Assembly: GCF_040869045.1 (NCBI RefSeq)
Contig: NC_090319.1
Span: 306,330,998-306,394,997 of the forward strand
DNA length: 64,000 nt
From: Eurosta solidaginis
Taxonomy: Eukaryota > Arthropoda > Insecta > Diptera > Tephritidae
Direction of reading: 5' to 3'
Below the pieces are notes generated by a model, which saw only the letters and a list, made by a program, of their open reading frames with translations, ran no database searches and was not told where the DNA came from. Numbering within the stretch: position 1 is the stretch's first letter; each line of letters begins with the position of its first letter. A program made the position numbers and the translations under genes. Below are positions 10,738-25,700 of the stretch, in pieces.

Positions 10738-13700
10738 CTGTGTAGAAAAAATAATTGAAACGTCTAATAAAAAAAAATTTAATTAGTTAAATCACCTGCG
10801 TACGTATGATGCTTTGCGATCCTTAAATATAATACTGGCAGTAACTTTTTCACGCATCCGATTGCGTGAAGTCTGATCAAATGAGCTGCGATAAATATAG
10901 CATTTCCAACGATGATAAATGGCTCGAAGTAGCCGAGATGTTTCTGCTAAAAGTTTGGGTGCCGGCGGCCAATCAGTCGAAAGCGGACTCAGTGTATTTG
11001 GCGGCAAACGCATTGGTATTGTAAGCAAATACTGTCGAATTTTCCAATGCCGATAATATCGCGCTATAACATCGACAGCCCAATGAACTTGTCGTTTATA
11101 TTTCATAACTGTATATTCCTTACGTGCCTAAAAACGTAATATGAATTGAATGCATAAACAATTTGAGAATGTGTATATTAGACTGGGTCGATTTATTAAT
11201 CGATATCGCGCCATCGATTTTTCGATAGGATTTGGGCTCAGAAAAAAAGTTCTACTACGTATACCCAAAAAAATTATTTTCGAGCCTGCGAAATTTAATT
11301 TTTTTTTTACTTTTTTAGACTTTGATTTTTAAGGTTTTTTTCATGACCTACTAAAAAAATAGTATATTGTGACGAATATTAGTGACACTAAGTGATACTC
11401 ACATCACTAGTCTGATGCTAAGTAAATGAAGCCACAACAACAATAAAGCAGGTAGTCACTTGTATGTACATCAGGGCTCTTCATTTCATAGCACAATTGT
11501 GCCCTCTCAATTCACACGCATATGATTCGCTCTGTCGTCGTTAATTGAGTTAGTCGCCGCTTGGCACTTGGCGTAGCAACATCGGTGATGGGTATCAAAA
11601 TATGTTGCTTGTAAGCGAATAAACGAAAAATCAATTAACCCGCACGACGATTGCGCTCTCACTAATACAGGCGCACTTTCAATTTTGAAGAGCACTGATC
11701 TACATAAACGAATCAATCATTATGTCTACACATATGTACGTACACACAGCGGAGAGAGAAGCACAAACACGTGCTTATATCTTATCTGAGATGCTCCCAA
11801 AAGAAGGCAATAATTTGTGCAAGTATCAGTCACATATACACGCGCATATGAGAAGCTATAAACGTAGTTATAGCTGAGTAATTTTATAGCTGATAACTAA
11901 CTAGTAAGTTCTGGAAATAGGAGCGCCTAGAAAAATGGAACGAGGAAATGGAAGAGTATAAAAAGCAGCAACAGTAGAGGCACGACAATCAGTTTGATTT
12001 AAGACGCTATCTGGCGAGCAATAGTAGTGTTATTGTTGAAGTACTTTAATAAAGGCCATTTTGCATTATTGAAAAGTGCAGTTATTTATTCAACAGTTTA
12101 GTGATTCGAACGTTAGCAGAAGGGTGCAAATAAGAGGAATTGCACTAAAATCGTTACAATATTGTATATATGTATACTAACCCGGGTTATATTTTTTTTT
12201 CAAAAAACTGCTATCGTCAACGTTTTTAGCGGACTTATCTTGTTTTGTTGATTTTCCGACAGGGTGGATAAATGATGTATATTGGAACGATTTTCCGTCA
12301 TCCCTTGTCAAAATTGGTTTTGAGACAAACCGGTTTCGGCGTTGTGCCATCATCAGTGTCAATTTTCGTTCTGATCTGTTGTTGTCGTTTGTCCTGTATT
12401 TATAGTTCGTAGGTACATGAGCAGGTATTGTCAAAATGGATGCTTGTGTATATTTAGTTATGTGTATGTGTTGTGTGTTCATTCAGAACCGAGGGTGGTA
12501 ATTGGCAAACTTCTTTAAAAAATACAACATTAACACAGCATTCAGAACATCGAACTGTTGAGTATATTTTGTTAACAAGTGTACAACATATCTGTCAAAT
12601 GTCTATTATACATTTCTTAGCAACATGACAACACATATTTTTGTAACACTCTATGTACATACATATAATATCTCATTACCATTTCATGTATATAAATAAA
12701 TACTCTCTTTTGCTCTTATTATTATTCCATCAAAAGACTGCGTGTTAATAGGTTATGGGCCCAGCGTAGCGGAAAAGTTTAGCAAAAAAAAAAGGGGCAA
12801 AAACAAAAAAGGTCGATCCGTTACTATTTTTGCAGTTTTCGTCACGTAGGCAGTTTTTTTTTGTTCGTTTAATAGAACGGAGTACGGTTTTACTTTTTTA
12901 ACACCAATTTGCATCTGTTCAGAATGGACAAAGAATTTGTTATCGAGAAATTCGTGGACGCATCGCAATGGATGATGTGGAGGTTCCAGGTACGAGTTAA
13001 CTTGACGGCATGTGTACTCTTTGGCTACGTTGATGGAACTCGGACGCAGAGTGCAGATGATAAATCATTTTCGGTAAAAGATGCAAAGGCGCAGAGAATT
13101 ATAGTGAATTCCTGTGAAGCCAAAGTACTTGTGCATTTGTGTAACTGCGTTACAGCCAAACAAATGTGGGAAAAATTGCATTCGGTTTTCGAACACTCAG
13201 ATGAATCTGCAAAACATCTGTTGCAGGAGCAATTCTATGCATATAAAAAGGATCCATGCCATGATATAGCAACACACATTTCCACGCTGGAGAATCTGGT
13301 GGGCAAGCTAAATGTTGCTGGCGTAAATATCGATAGTAGCATGCTCATAACAAAGATTTTGATGACTTTACCCGCTGAATATAAGCATTTTTCAACAGCT
13401 TGGGAATCTACAGCTAGTGAGAATCGCACAATTGTAAATTTAACTAATCGTCTTATGATTGAGGAAAGTCGAATGGGTGTTCAAAGTGCGAGTTTGAATG
13501 AAATAGGCACGAGTGAGGCTTTATTGGCTAAGCAAAGAAATGCTGCTCCCAACACAAAGCACAAAGGCAGATGTTTTAAATGTGGGCGCACTGGTCATTG
13601 GAAACGTGAATGCAAGATGAAGGGAAAGTCTAAAAATCAAGACTATTCATTCGAAAGGTCAAGCGGCGATAAGGCTTTCCTCAACAACTTTCCTAACTCT

Positions 13701-16700
13701 TTCCAGTCAACTGATAACTGGCTTCTGGACTCGGGTGCCACATGTCACATGTGTAAGCAACGCAACTGGTTTTTCACCTACACAGATTTAAAGAAACCAA
13801 TTCAAGTTATAATTGGAAATGGAAAAACAATGAATGCAACTGGACGTGGTAATATAAAAATTCGTTCTTTCAATGGTGTTGAATGGATAGAAAAAGTTTT
13901 GAAAGATGTACTATATTCGGCGGATTTGTACGCAAATTTATTTTCAACCACCAAGGCTATGGACAATGGCCACAAGAGCTGGTCCGATAAGAATACTTTT
14001 AAACTACTTGATGAAGGCAAAGTGGTCGCAATAGCAGAGAGAAAGGGCGGTATGTTTCACATGCTCTTTAACGTTATAGAGCCCAAGGTATCAGCGAGTA
14101 TTGCAATCAAACGTACGTCATTGCGTGTATGGCACGAGAGGCTAGGTCACCAAAATTTGAGGCACGTTCGTGAATTTCTGAGAAACAACAACATTGAATT
14201 TTCCGACGAAAATTTTGATTGTGACGGCTGCACTTTTGGTAAGCAGCATCGCTTAAGTTTTGGCTTGAGTACAGAGAAGGCAACCAAATGTGGTGATATT
14301 ATACATGCCGATGTTTGCGGGCCAATTGAAGTTAAATCATTTGGCGGTTCAAGATATTTCATAATTTTTAAATATGAGTATTCGAAATTTCGATTTGTAT
14401 TCTTTCTTCAGACAAAATCTAAAGCTACTGAAAAATTTAAAATAGTGCTAAAAATTTCAGAAAAACATTGTGGGCATCCAATTAAAATTTTGCAAGCCGA
14501 CAATGGAACGGAGTTCATCAATGAAGAGATGAAGAAGTTGGTTCAAGACAATGGTATTCATCATCGCCGGTCAGTGCCTTATACACCAGAGCAAAATGGA
14601 GCCGTCGAACGAGAAAATCGAACAATAATGGAGTCGGCCCGATCGATGTTACACGCTAAAGGTCTGGATCTACGGTTATGGGCAGAAGCAGTGCAGACAG
14701 CTGTATTCATTCTAAATCGTACGGGCACTAGCACAGTAAGAGAAAAAACTCCGTACGAGCTTTGGTTTGGTAAGCAGTCACAGGTTGATAACTTTCGTAT
14801 TTTTGGGTCTGAAGTGTATGTGCACATACCAAAACAAAGCGCACAAAGCTTTCGGCAAAATCGAAGAAATGTATTTTTGTGGGTTATGACAACAATCACA
14901 AAGGTTATCGCGTTTTAGATGAAGCTAATAATGTGTCCGTAGCGCGAGATGTACAATTTCTTACTGAACAACCGGCAACGGTAACTTTCACCGAAGACGA
15001 TTTAGAAGCAACTTCGGACCAATGCCAAAATAAAGAGACGAATAATATTTCAAGCAACGCAACGGAGAGAACACAAAGTCATATTGATCCAAACAACATA
15101 GTAAGTTCCCGCTTGCGTAACCGAGAAGAACAAAATGTTTCAATGGCAATAGCTATGCTAACGATTACGGGGGAACCTACAACATATGAGCAAGCAATAA
15201 AATCATCAGATAGAGAAAATTGGCTACGCGCCATGAAAGATGAATACGACGCACTGTGCCAAAACGAAACATGGACTTTAGTCGATGCGCCGAAGGACCA
15301 TAAGGTAATTGACAATAAATGGGTTTTCAAAATTAAACGCAACCCAGATGATTCAATTGAACGCTATAAAGCTAGATTAGTTGTACGTGGTTTCAATCAA
15401 GAGTGTGGAAAAGATTATTTAGAGACATTTAGTCCAGTTGTTCGCTTTACATCACTACGTGCGATTTTTAGCATTGCAGCTAGCAGAAGCATGTGCATGA
15501 AGCAGTTTGATGTGAAGTCAGCTTTTTTAAACGGCGAGCTTAACGAAAATGTCTTTATGCAACAACCTATCGGTTTTGAGGACAATAGCAGTCGTGTTTA
15601 TAAATTGCGGAAGAGTCTGTATGGACTAAAGCAAGCTTCCAGATGTTGGAGTGAAAAGTTTAAAAACTTCGTTAAAAACTTCGGATTTAAGGCAAGTGAG
15701 GCAGATCCTTGTGTATTCGTGAGCCATGAAGGAGGCACGGTGATCTTAGCAGTCTATGTTGATGATGGCATTGTTGTTGGCGATAATAATGTAAAAATAT
15801 CTGAAGTTATCGCGTATTTGCAAAAACAATTTCAAATTAGAACAATGGATGTGGGCTGCTTCCTAGGGTTTGAAATTGAAAAGCTTGAAAATGGCTCGAT
15901 ATTCGTTCATCAATCTGCATACTTACGAAAGGTTTTGCAAAGAACCGACAGCGCAGATTGTAATACAGTTGCAGTACCAAGTGATCCGAACCAAGTAATG
16001 AGTAAGTTTGAGGAATCGGAACTGAGTTTGTTTCCATATCGGCAAGTGGTAGGCAGCTTAATGTATCTTGCTGTTGGAACTAGACCAGACATATCTTTCG
16101 CGATTGGAAATGCTAGCAGATATCTTGAGAAACCTACAATAGTCCACGAGAAGGCTTTAAAACGAATACTAAAATATTTGAAAGGCACAATGCATTTGGG
16201 AATTTTATACACGAATAGCGATAAACAATATTTGAAATGCTACAGCGACGCTGACTATGGGGGAGATGTCGATACTCGAAGGTCTACATCGGGAACAACC
16301 GTTTTGTTTAATGGCAGCGCTATAAGTTGGTTCAGCGCATGACAAAAATGTGTATCTTTGTCAACTACAGAGTCAGAATATATCGCGGCTTCAGAAGCAG
16401 TGAAAGAGTTGGTATGGGTGCAGCTATTATTCATGGAATTACTAAACAAAAGCAGCTGTCCTGCTATATTGCTTATGGATAACCAAAGTGCTATACGTCT
16501 TGTGAAAAATCCTGAGTTTCATAAACGCACCAAACACAGATGTGCGGTATCATTTCATAAGAGAAAAGTTTGAAGACGGTTGCTTTGCTTTGGAGTACAT
16601 CTCAACACACGAAATGATTGCCGACATTTGTACAAAAGCGTTACCCAAGGAAAGGTTCCTATATTTACGATCCTTATTAGGCTTGGTTCCTAAAGAGCTT

Positions 16701-19700
16701 GATTAAGTAGTAAACATATTTTTATTAACTTTTTGTCATTCCTTAATGTAATAATCAATGTAATATGTAAAATTTTCGATGTTAACAAAAGGTGGGAATG
16801 TTGAGTATATTTTGTTAACAAGTGTACAACATATCTGTCAAATGTCTATTATACATTTCTTAGCAACATGACAACACATATTTTTGTAACACTCTATGTA
16901 CATACATATAATATCTCATTACCATTTCATGTATATAAATAAATACTCTCTTTTGCTCTTATTATTATTCCATCAAAAGACTGCGTGTTAATACGAACAA
17001 TCTGGGGCGAAAACTAAGAACTAACACTAACTCAGAGGATCAGTTTAGCAGCCACGGCGTATACAAGCTTACCTGCGGATGCCAGCATAGTTACATAGGA
17101 CAAACAGGACGGCAAATAAGAACGAGGTTCAGAGAACATATTAGAGATTACAACAAAAAAAAAATACGGAATCCAAACATTATACCCGAGTCTAACTTCG
17201 CGAATCACATGGTCGAGAATGAATGTTCCCCAGCAAACATCAATAAAACAGTTAGGGTTCTTCACAAACAAGCAAAAGGCCGCCGTCTCAACGTACTCGA
17301 AAACATGGAAATCTACAAACAGAATAATAAACGAACAGATAAACACAATTTCTGACACAATATTCGAGCCTTTAAAACTTGTTTACAAGAAACAAAGTAA
17401 TCGCACAGGTACAACAGACAAACACACATCAACAAATAAACACAAAACAATTAACACACCAAAACAACAACCCCACAAAGAAGGTCAAACGACTAAAATT
17501 ACGGATTTTTACCTACCCCAGTCAGCCACACAAATTGATTAGTAAACCACCCTCGGTTCTGAATGAACACACAGCACATACACATAACTAAATAAACACA
17601 AGCATCAATTTTGACAATACCTGCTCATGTACCTACGAACTATAAATACAGGACAAACGACAACAACAGATCAGAACGAAAATCGACACTGATGATGGCA
17701 CAACGCCGAACCCGGCTTTTAGTGGACATTTTTGGGTCGGACATACATATGACAATTTTTTAGTAGGTCATGAAAAAAACCTTAAAAATCAAAGTCGCAT
17801 TTTTTTTCCTGAGCCCAAATCCTATCGAAAAATGGATTCGCCAATACAAATCGACCCGGGTTAATGTATATAGCAGAGATTACATTCATTGGTTCACAAA
17901 AAAAGCAATACGGTTTATCACAGATAACAACCGATATCCAAGAACAAAAAATGGCTTTCTCAGTGAGATAAGTTTTTTTGAATTTTTTCGGTCCCTCTAA
18001 ATGATTAATTTGCAAATGTGTTCTCACTTCACTGAGATCGTTTAGTGTTATTTATTGCCTAAAGTTTTTAAAAACTGTTTGCGAACGATATAGATAATGG
18101 TATATCTTTCGTCCGCTCCGCTAGAATGAACATAATGTTAATTAAACATAATTTTATTAGCCGTGTTTTTTTATACACGCGTATACGTTTACGTTTGCGC
18201 GTGAAAAAAAAAACGCCTATCCTCGCTTAGGAGACCCATCTAGCGGCAGTGGTTAAATAACTACAGCTAAAACACAGGGTGTACCGAAAAGCGGAGACAC
18301 AACCCTCAGATGGCCATAGGGTATAACATATAGCTGAATCAGTTGCGATGAATTGTGGACACACATAGAATACATAGAATTAGTGTAGAGGGTGAAACAA
18401 AGACACATATTTCAGTTACATCTGAGTATAATGCGTATTGAAATTTAGTAGTACACATTTTATGCGCAGCAATTTCAGAGGTGTATTTAAAGTTGGACGC
18501 TTAGCAGTCCATATAAAGTTTAAGCGTATAGACGTTTACGTGTAAAAAAACACGGCTATTAATGGGTCTATAAACAATTGTTATTCCTCAAAATTTATAC
18601 TACAAAAACTGTTCTACGTCCCGATAGTATATTTTTGTGGTCAATCGGTTATCGAAAATGCCGGTATATTATCGGTTAGTTATCGTTATGTTATCGATTT
18701 AGTTTCGAAAAGTTGAGATATCAAAATGTAATTTAAAATATATCGATTTGTTATCGTAAAAATACCAACAAAATTATCGACTTGCTATCGAAAAATTGTA
18801 AATTTACTAGCAGACCCGGCAGACGTTGTTCTGCCCTAAATTTGGCCTATCTGCGTACATTTTAATAAGCTTTTTCCGTCTAACTCTGCCCTACCCCTCT
18901 ACACTTTTTCCTTATCTTCCTCCCTCCGTCTTTTTCGCTTCATCTCTATCTTCGTCTCATTCTATCTCCTTCTCAGTCTCCTTCTCTCTTTTCTCTTCTC
19001 TCAAGTTTTTCTCATTCTTCTTCATCTCTTATTGCCAGTCCCAGAGGGTGGTATGTATTTTGTTCCAATCCCATTCCGAGTCTCAGTGCCAGTCTCACTC
19101 CGAGTCTCAGTCTCAGTCCCAGTCCTAGTCCTAATCCCAGTCCCAGTCCCTTTCTGGTATACTTCCCGGAAAAAAGCATCGTAAATACTAATATAGGCAA
19201 ATTTATATACGAAATTTCAGGTAAATCGAATAGGACGTATATAAATAGGTATGTGGGTATTATTAATTCTTGTCTTTATTTCGGCTTCGCATGCATATTT
19301 ATCAGTTTTGTCAGGTTGATGCGACTAAATCGAATATCAAAATGAACTTTAGCCACTCAGCGGTGTAAAACTTACTCTGTATTGTAACGAATTTGCTGCA
19401 AATCCTCTTATTTGCAATCCTCTGCTAAGTTCGAATCACTAAACTGTTGAAAAATAACTCCAATATTGAATGATGGAAAAATGGCCTTTATTAAGTACTT
19501 CACAATAACACTTATACTTTGCTACTCGCTGGCTTAATAACCAAACTGATTGATAACTCAACTCAAACTGAATTGCAGCGCCTCTACATCTGTTGCCTTT
19601 TATACCCTTTGGTTTCCTCGTTCGCATTTTTCCAGAATGTACTAGCATTGTCCATGAGCTCTCAAACTTCTCAGCTATAACTAAAATTGCACAATTTTAT

Positions 19701-22700
19701 ACATCTTTTAGGCGCTTCCAGAATCGACTAGTCCAGTAGCTCTCAAACTTCTCAGATATATGCATGTGTTTGCGCATTGACTCTCCGCTGCTCGTATTCG
19801 TACATGGTACATATGTGTAGACGCAATTATTTATTCGTTTATGTAGATACATAAAGATTGAATTATTGATATGAATGTTTGTAGTTTACAGTCTCTCGCG
19901 CGCACATAGGCGTATAAGTAAATGCATCTGTGTGTGACATCTCTCTGGGCTGCCTTATATATGTGTATACTTGATTTGATTTTTAACGTAAATACTGCTT
20001 GGCATGGCCTTAGCATCGCCTTAGTGATGGGATAACTTAGTGATGCTAATATCCGTGACACTGCCCTCCACCTAAGTCTGATCGTCCCGATCAGTATTAC
20101 TAGATGAAACGTGTTCCTGGAGCTGTTCACAGTTAATAACTACTTCGGCCTCCTGGCATCTTCCCAAAATAGCTCCTTTGGTCAAATTGAATGGTGACTT
20201 GAACTCATTGAGTACTCTTACCGGAATGCGTCCATCTTGTTTTGTCATAGCCAGGGTTTTTCCTACAAGTATGTTCAGTGCTGATTTATTTGCTGCTTCG
20301 ACAACCCACAATTTGTTTGTCCCACAATCTCCATCAACCTTTGCCCAGATGACTGCTTCTGATTTTGGTGGTATTTGCTGACTCTCTTCCACCAGCACTC
20401 GTTTACTGCTGTAGCCTCTCTCGTAGCCGAAATTAAGTGGCACATCCATGTTCTTATATCGCATCGTCTTGCTTTGCATATCGATTTTGATGCCTTGGTT
20501 GATTAAGAAGTCCACTCCAATTATGATTTCATCAACAATACCTGCCACTATAAAATTGTGTAGTACCGTGACGTTCCCAATTGCTACTTCACATTCTACT
20601 TCTCCAATTACCTGGGTGTCTTCTCCAGTGGCTGTACGCAATATTGCTCCATGCAATGGTCTTATCTTCTTGTTGACTAAAACCGCACGAATGATGGAAT
20701 GAGATGCACCCGTATCTACAGTCAGTAAACGTTCCTTTCCATCCACATGTCCTCCGACAGTAAGATTGCTCGACCTTCTTCCAATTTGTGAGATAGAGAT
20801 TATGGGGCATTCAATTGAGGGAGTCAGCTGTCGCCCCTTGCTGCTGACTCGCTTTGGTTTACGGCCACCCACATTGTTGGAACTATTGGAATTGCTACTG
20901 CAATGACGTGCAATGTGACCTGGGTTACCGCACTTGAAACATTTCATAACTCCGGCATTTTTCTGTTGTGATCCCTTCAGAGCTTCCAAAATTGTATCTA
21001 CCCACTCTGGCCTTTCTACTTCCACACGATGCGCTTTGTATGCTGGTTTACTCAATAATGACGCCGTTTCCTGAGTCAATGCATGGGATACCGTTTCAGA
21101 AAATGTTTGCTTTGGGTTCGCGTATGTGGCTCGCTTCGTTTCGACGTCCCGTATGCCATTTATAAAGCTCTGAATCTTCACTCTTTCCGTGTATTCCACG
21201 GGTGCATCCGCATTTGCAAGATGAGCCAATCTTTCAATGTCAGAAGCAAACTCCTGCAAAGTCTCGTTAGCTTTTTGGTAGCGGTTTTGCAATTCTATTT
21301 GAAATATCTGTTTCCTGTGTTCGCTTCCGTATCGCCGTTCTACAGCAGCCATCAATGCGTCATAACTGTTCCGTCCGTACTCTGGAATAGTCTGTAAGAT
21401 TTCGGCAGCTGGCCCTTTCAATGCTACGAAGAGCGCGGCAACTTTATCTTCCACATTCCAGTTGTTCACTGCTGCGGTCTTCTCAAACTGTAGCTTAAAG
21501 ACCTGGAAAGGAACAGAACCGTCAAAGGATGGTGTTTTTACCTTTGGATTACTCGCTGAAACTGCTGGACGATTTAATTGTAACTGCTCCATACGACCCT
21601 TCAAATCATCGACTTCTGCCTGAAATTGAGCGATTTTTGCATCCTACGCTTCCAGCTTTGATGTTACCCTTGCTTCCTGTGCTTCTAACTGTGAAGACAT
21701 TTGTGCCACCTGTAATGATAAGCGCTCTTCTTGTTCTTCCATCTTTGATGTTATGCGTGTCTCCTGCGATTCCAGTTGGGATGCCATATATGTCTTCTGT
21801 TCTTCCAGTTGAGTTTCCATCTTGGATGTTATACGGGTTTCCTGCGATTCCAGTTGTGAAGAAATTTGTGTCGACATTTCTGAAATACGTGTTTCTTGTG
21901 CTTCAATTTTCGATGTTACTGTCGACGTTTGTGCAGATATTGCAGCCAATATCACGTTCAAGTCTGTGCTGGTAACCGTTTGCGATGTTTCGTTTTTCTC
22001 TTCAATTTTTGTTGTCTCCTCGCCATCAAGATGAAAGACATGCTCTTCCACATCAATTCCTTCTGCTTCCATTGCCTCTCGTAGCCGTGCCTGAAGTTCA
22101 AGTTTAACGCCGCTTGTATTCAATCCATTGTAACGAATTTGCTGCAAATCCTCTTATTTGCAATCCTCTGCTAAGTTCGAATCACTAAACCGTTGAATAA
22201 ATAACTCCAATATTGAATGATGGAAAAATGGCCTTTATTAAGTACTTCACAATAACACTTATACTTTGCTACTCGCTGGCTTAATAACCAAACTGACTGA
22301 TAACTCAACTCAAACTGAATTGCAGCGCCTCTACATCTGTTGCCTTTTATACCCTTTGGTTTCCTCGTTCGCATTTTTCCAGAATGTACTAGCATTGTCC
22401 ATGAGCTCTCAAACTTCTCAGCTATAACTAAAATTGCACAATTTTATACATCTTTTAGGCGCTTCCAGAATCTACTAGTCCAGTAGCTCTCAAACTTCTC
22501 AGATATATGCATGTGTTTGCGCATTGACTCTCCGCTGCTCGTATTCGTACATGGTACATATGTGTAGACGCAATTATTTATTCGTTTATGTAGATACATA
22601 AAGATTGAATTATTGATGTGAATGTTTGTAGTTTACAGTCTTTCGCGCGCACATAGGCGTATAAGTAAATGCATCTGTGTGTGACATCTCTCTGGGCTGC

Positions 22701-25700
22701 CTTATATATGTGTATACTTGATTAGATTATTAACGTAAATACTGCTTGGCATGGCCTTAGCATCGCCTTAGTGATGGGGTAACTTAGTGATGCTAATATC
22801 CGTGACAGTATTATAGCACACATCAACAGCTTCAATTTGATACCCCAGTGACCAGTCAGAATTCGGAGAAAACGGTCGGGTTTAACTACTCTCGCTTTCG
22901 TATCAATCACTTTTTTAGCACGTGTGCTTTATATACCCATATATATATATATAAAAGTGTTTCATAATCGTTTGTGCCATGACCTCTAATTCGGGAGGGA
23001 ACTATTTCGCTTCGCTCGACCCGGACCCAGATCCGGGCACAGTGAAAAAAAAGAAAAGACTGAACTATAACCTTAACAATATATACGATTTTCCAAATTA
23101 TAAACATGTGAACCAAACAAATATAAAACAATGTCCTAAATACGTACTCCTTAAAAGCAAACTAGAGAACCAATCAATCCAAAGCTTCAACATATTTCTC
23201 ATTTCAAAAGCAATTGAAAATATAAGCAGTGAAAAGCCCAATCATATCTCATTCACAAGAGACGGTGACCTTCTAATTCTGACGAAAAATGCTGCTCAAA
23301 CAACACGTTTCTTAAAAGTCACCAATCTTCCTAACGTATGTCCGGTTACCTCCATATTGCATCCCACATTGAACACCATAAAGGGAGTAATTTTTGCTCC
23401 TCCGCTGAAAAATCTTACAACAGAAGAAATAATGGAAGGTTTACGGGAGCAAGCGGTAAAGGACGTCCAAAAAATTAAGAAACATGTGGATGGTAATTTA
23501 ACAAATACGTCCCTTCATATCATATCTTTCGACCTGTATGAGCTTCCCAAAGAAATCAAAATAGGGTTTCTCAATTTCAAGGTGGAGCCATATATACCAG
23601 CGCCAATGCAGTGCAAAAAATGTTTCAAGCTCGGTCACACCCAAAAATTCTGCAAAAACGAGGAAAAATACGAAGTCTGCGCAGGCAGCAGCCACGACCC
23701 TAGTCCGTGTGTAAAAGTACAATGCATTAACTGTCAACATGAGCATAATGCGTTACATAAAGACTGTCCCTCCATCAAGAAAAAACGGGAAATCCTAAAA
23801 ACAAAAATACTAAGCAAATGTACATTCAGTGAAGCAACAAATATTGTAAACAGTAATACATCCACCACCGAAAACATACCTAAAGAAGAACTTCGCGAAG
23901 CAATAGAAAAACACAAAAGAAGAATTGAACTAAAAAACAAATACACAAATCAAAACGAAAATCATAGCAATCAAATGCCCCCACAAAAGCAAACCCAATT
24001 AACTGCACATCACGTCAACAATAAAAAACAAGCTTTATAACTAATCCTCCAGAAAACTCAATATCTAACATCACTAATCCAACCCAATTCACATTTAACT
24101 TTTCAACTAATAACATTCACGACAACAACACTACTCTTCAAAACACAACTAACTTCATTAATCCAACCTCCTCACAAATAGAAGAAATTTCTGACCTTGA
24201 TGAAAACTTTTAAAATATTGTCTCTTTCCGATATATATATAAGTATATATCGTTCTAAGAGTCAATATTTTGACAGTTTTTTTCTCTCTCTTTTTTCTCT
24301 TTTAATTTTTATGGTCCTAAGTATTCTCCAGTGGAATATAAACGGTTACCATAACAACCTGTACGAGCTTCAACAATTAGTTCATCAGAAATGCCCTGAT
24401 GTAATAGCCCTACAAGAAACACACCTAAAATTTGATCCCAGTAAACTTAAAAACTACACCCATATCACCTGTAACACACCATCAACCTTTGCAAAAGGTG
24501 GAACAGCAATACTCATCAAAAATTCAATAGAACACACTCGTTTCACTCTTTCCACCAATCTTTGCGCTGTCGGTGTTACAATTCGTGCACAAACGATAAT
24601 CACCATAATATCAATATACATCCCTCCTCAAACAAATTTTACAATTAATGATCTAAATAAAATCTGCGACAGCGCAACTCACCCAATTATTTTTCTTGGT
24701 GACTTTAACGCTCATAGTACCATATGGGGGTCTATCAAAACAGACAAACGGGGAAAAATAATAGAAACCTTTTATCAGCAGTCAAATCTCATTGTATGTA
24801 ATGACAAGTCACCTACCCATTTCTCAACACGTTCCACATTCACGCATGTTGACATAACACTAGCATCAGCGTGTTTACTTCCATTTCTTTCATGGAATAT
24901 CGACACTTTTCTACACGGCAGCGATCACTTTCCAATATTCATATCACTTGAGAGATATCGAAATGAACCAACGGGAGCATTAATTGCTCCAAAATTCAAT
25001 ACGAACTCTGCTAATTGGGAAAAATACGCAAAACTAGTTGAACACAAGATTGAGAACTACAACATTACAAACAATATTAATAGAGACGCGGCGTTACTCA
25101 AAAAATCTATTATCTGCCGCCAACGACTCGATGAAGGTATCACCACGGTTCTCTCCCCAAAAACAAATACATTGGTGGAACCCCAACCTTAGCATACTCC
25201 GAGATAAAAAACAAAAACTATGGCACATTTTTAAATCCAACATCAGCTCGGAAAATTGTCTAGCCTACAAAAGAGCAGACGCGGTATTCAAAAGAGAAGT
25301 GAAAAAGGCCAAAAGGGAACCCTTTTACAAATTCACATCATCGATTAACCCTGACACGTCCATTAAACATTTATGGAACCATGTCAACAAACTCTATGGT
25401 AAAAACTCCCATTTCACAATAAGCAGTATTGAAGACCAGAACTCTAACATTTGTTCATGTAAATCGGATATCGCCTCGCTTTTCGCACGAACATGGTCAG
25501 ATGTCTCCTCTGACCCTAGCTTTTCTAGTGAATTTGTTCATAACAAAAATTGCCTTGGGAGAAACATAACACACGTCCCCCATCCAACGGCCAAATTTAT
25601 CGAGTCCGAAATTACTATGATAGAACTGAACAATGCCCTTACTGAAACAAAAGGGAAAACCCCAGGTACCGATAGAGTCTGCTACTCTATGCTTAAACAT

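Larger units (their letters stand above)
12556..16993 (+). mobile_element. Ty1/copia retrotransposon (TSD CGAAC)
   Basis: 4.4 kb, bounded by two 195-bp LTRs (12556-12750 and 16799-16993) that look identical by eye, and by a 5-bp duplication CGAAC (12551-12555, 16994-16998). The primer-binding site 'ggttatgggcccag' directly follows the 5' LTR, as in Drosophila copia, where a half-tRNA-Met primer is used. A polypurine tract 'aaaaggtgggaa' precedes the 3' LTR. The domain order gag, protease, integrase, RT, RNase H is that of copia. The coding region has three lesions. It is inserted inside a Penelope-like element. Confidence 0.95.
19383..22807 (-). mobile_element. Internally deleted Ty3/gypsy retrotransposon A (TSD GTAT)
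   Basis: LTRs 19383-20060 and 22129-22807 (TGTAACG...GTGACA) are flanked by GTAT at 19379-19382 and 22808-22811. The purine tract 'ggtggagggcag' next to the left LTR, read on the minus strand, gives the orientation. The interior is only 2.1 kb and encodes gag and protease. RT, RNase H and integrase are absent. The gag start codon and the primer-binding site seen in its sibling (52632-55972) are also gone, because the right LTR joins directly to the SAP-domain coding sequence. It is inserted in the 128-bp satellite array. Confidence 0.92.

Noticed and set aside
17379..17591. Asn/Gln/Thr-rich ORF after the GIY-YIG domain
   Set aside because: Reads through the Penelope terminal repeat and is absent as a frame in the inverted copy.
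18826..19200. Ser/Leu- and Gly/Leu-rich ORFs on both strands
   Set aside because: Low-complexity translation of a pyrimidine tract and a simple repeat.
21529..21975. Plus-strand ORF of 148 codons
   Set aside because: Antisense shadow of the gag coiled-coil repeats of element A.
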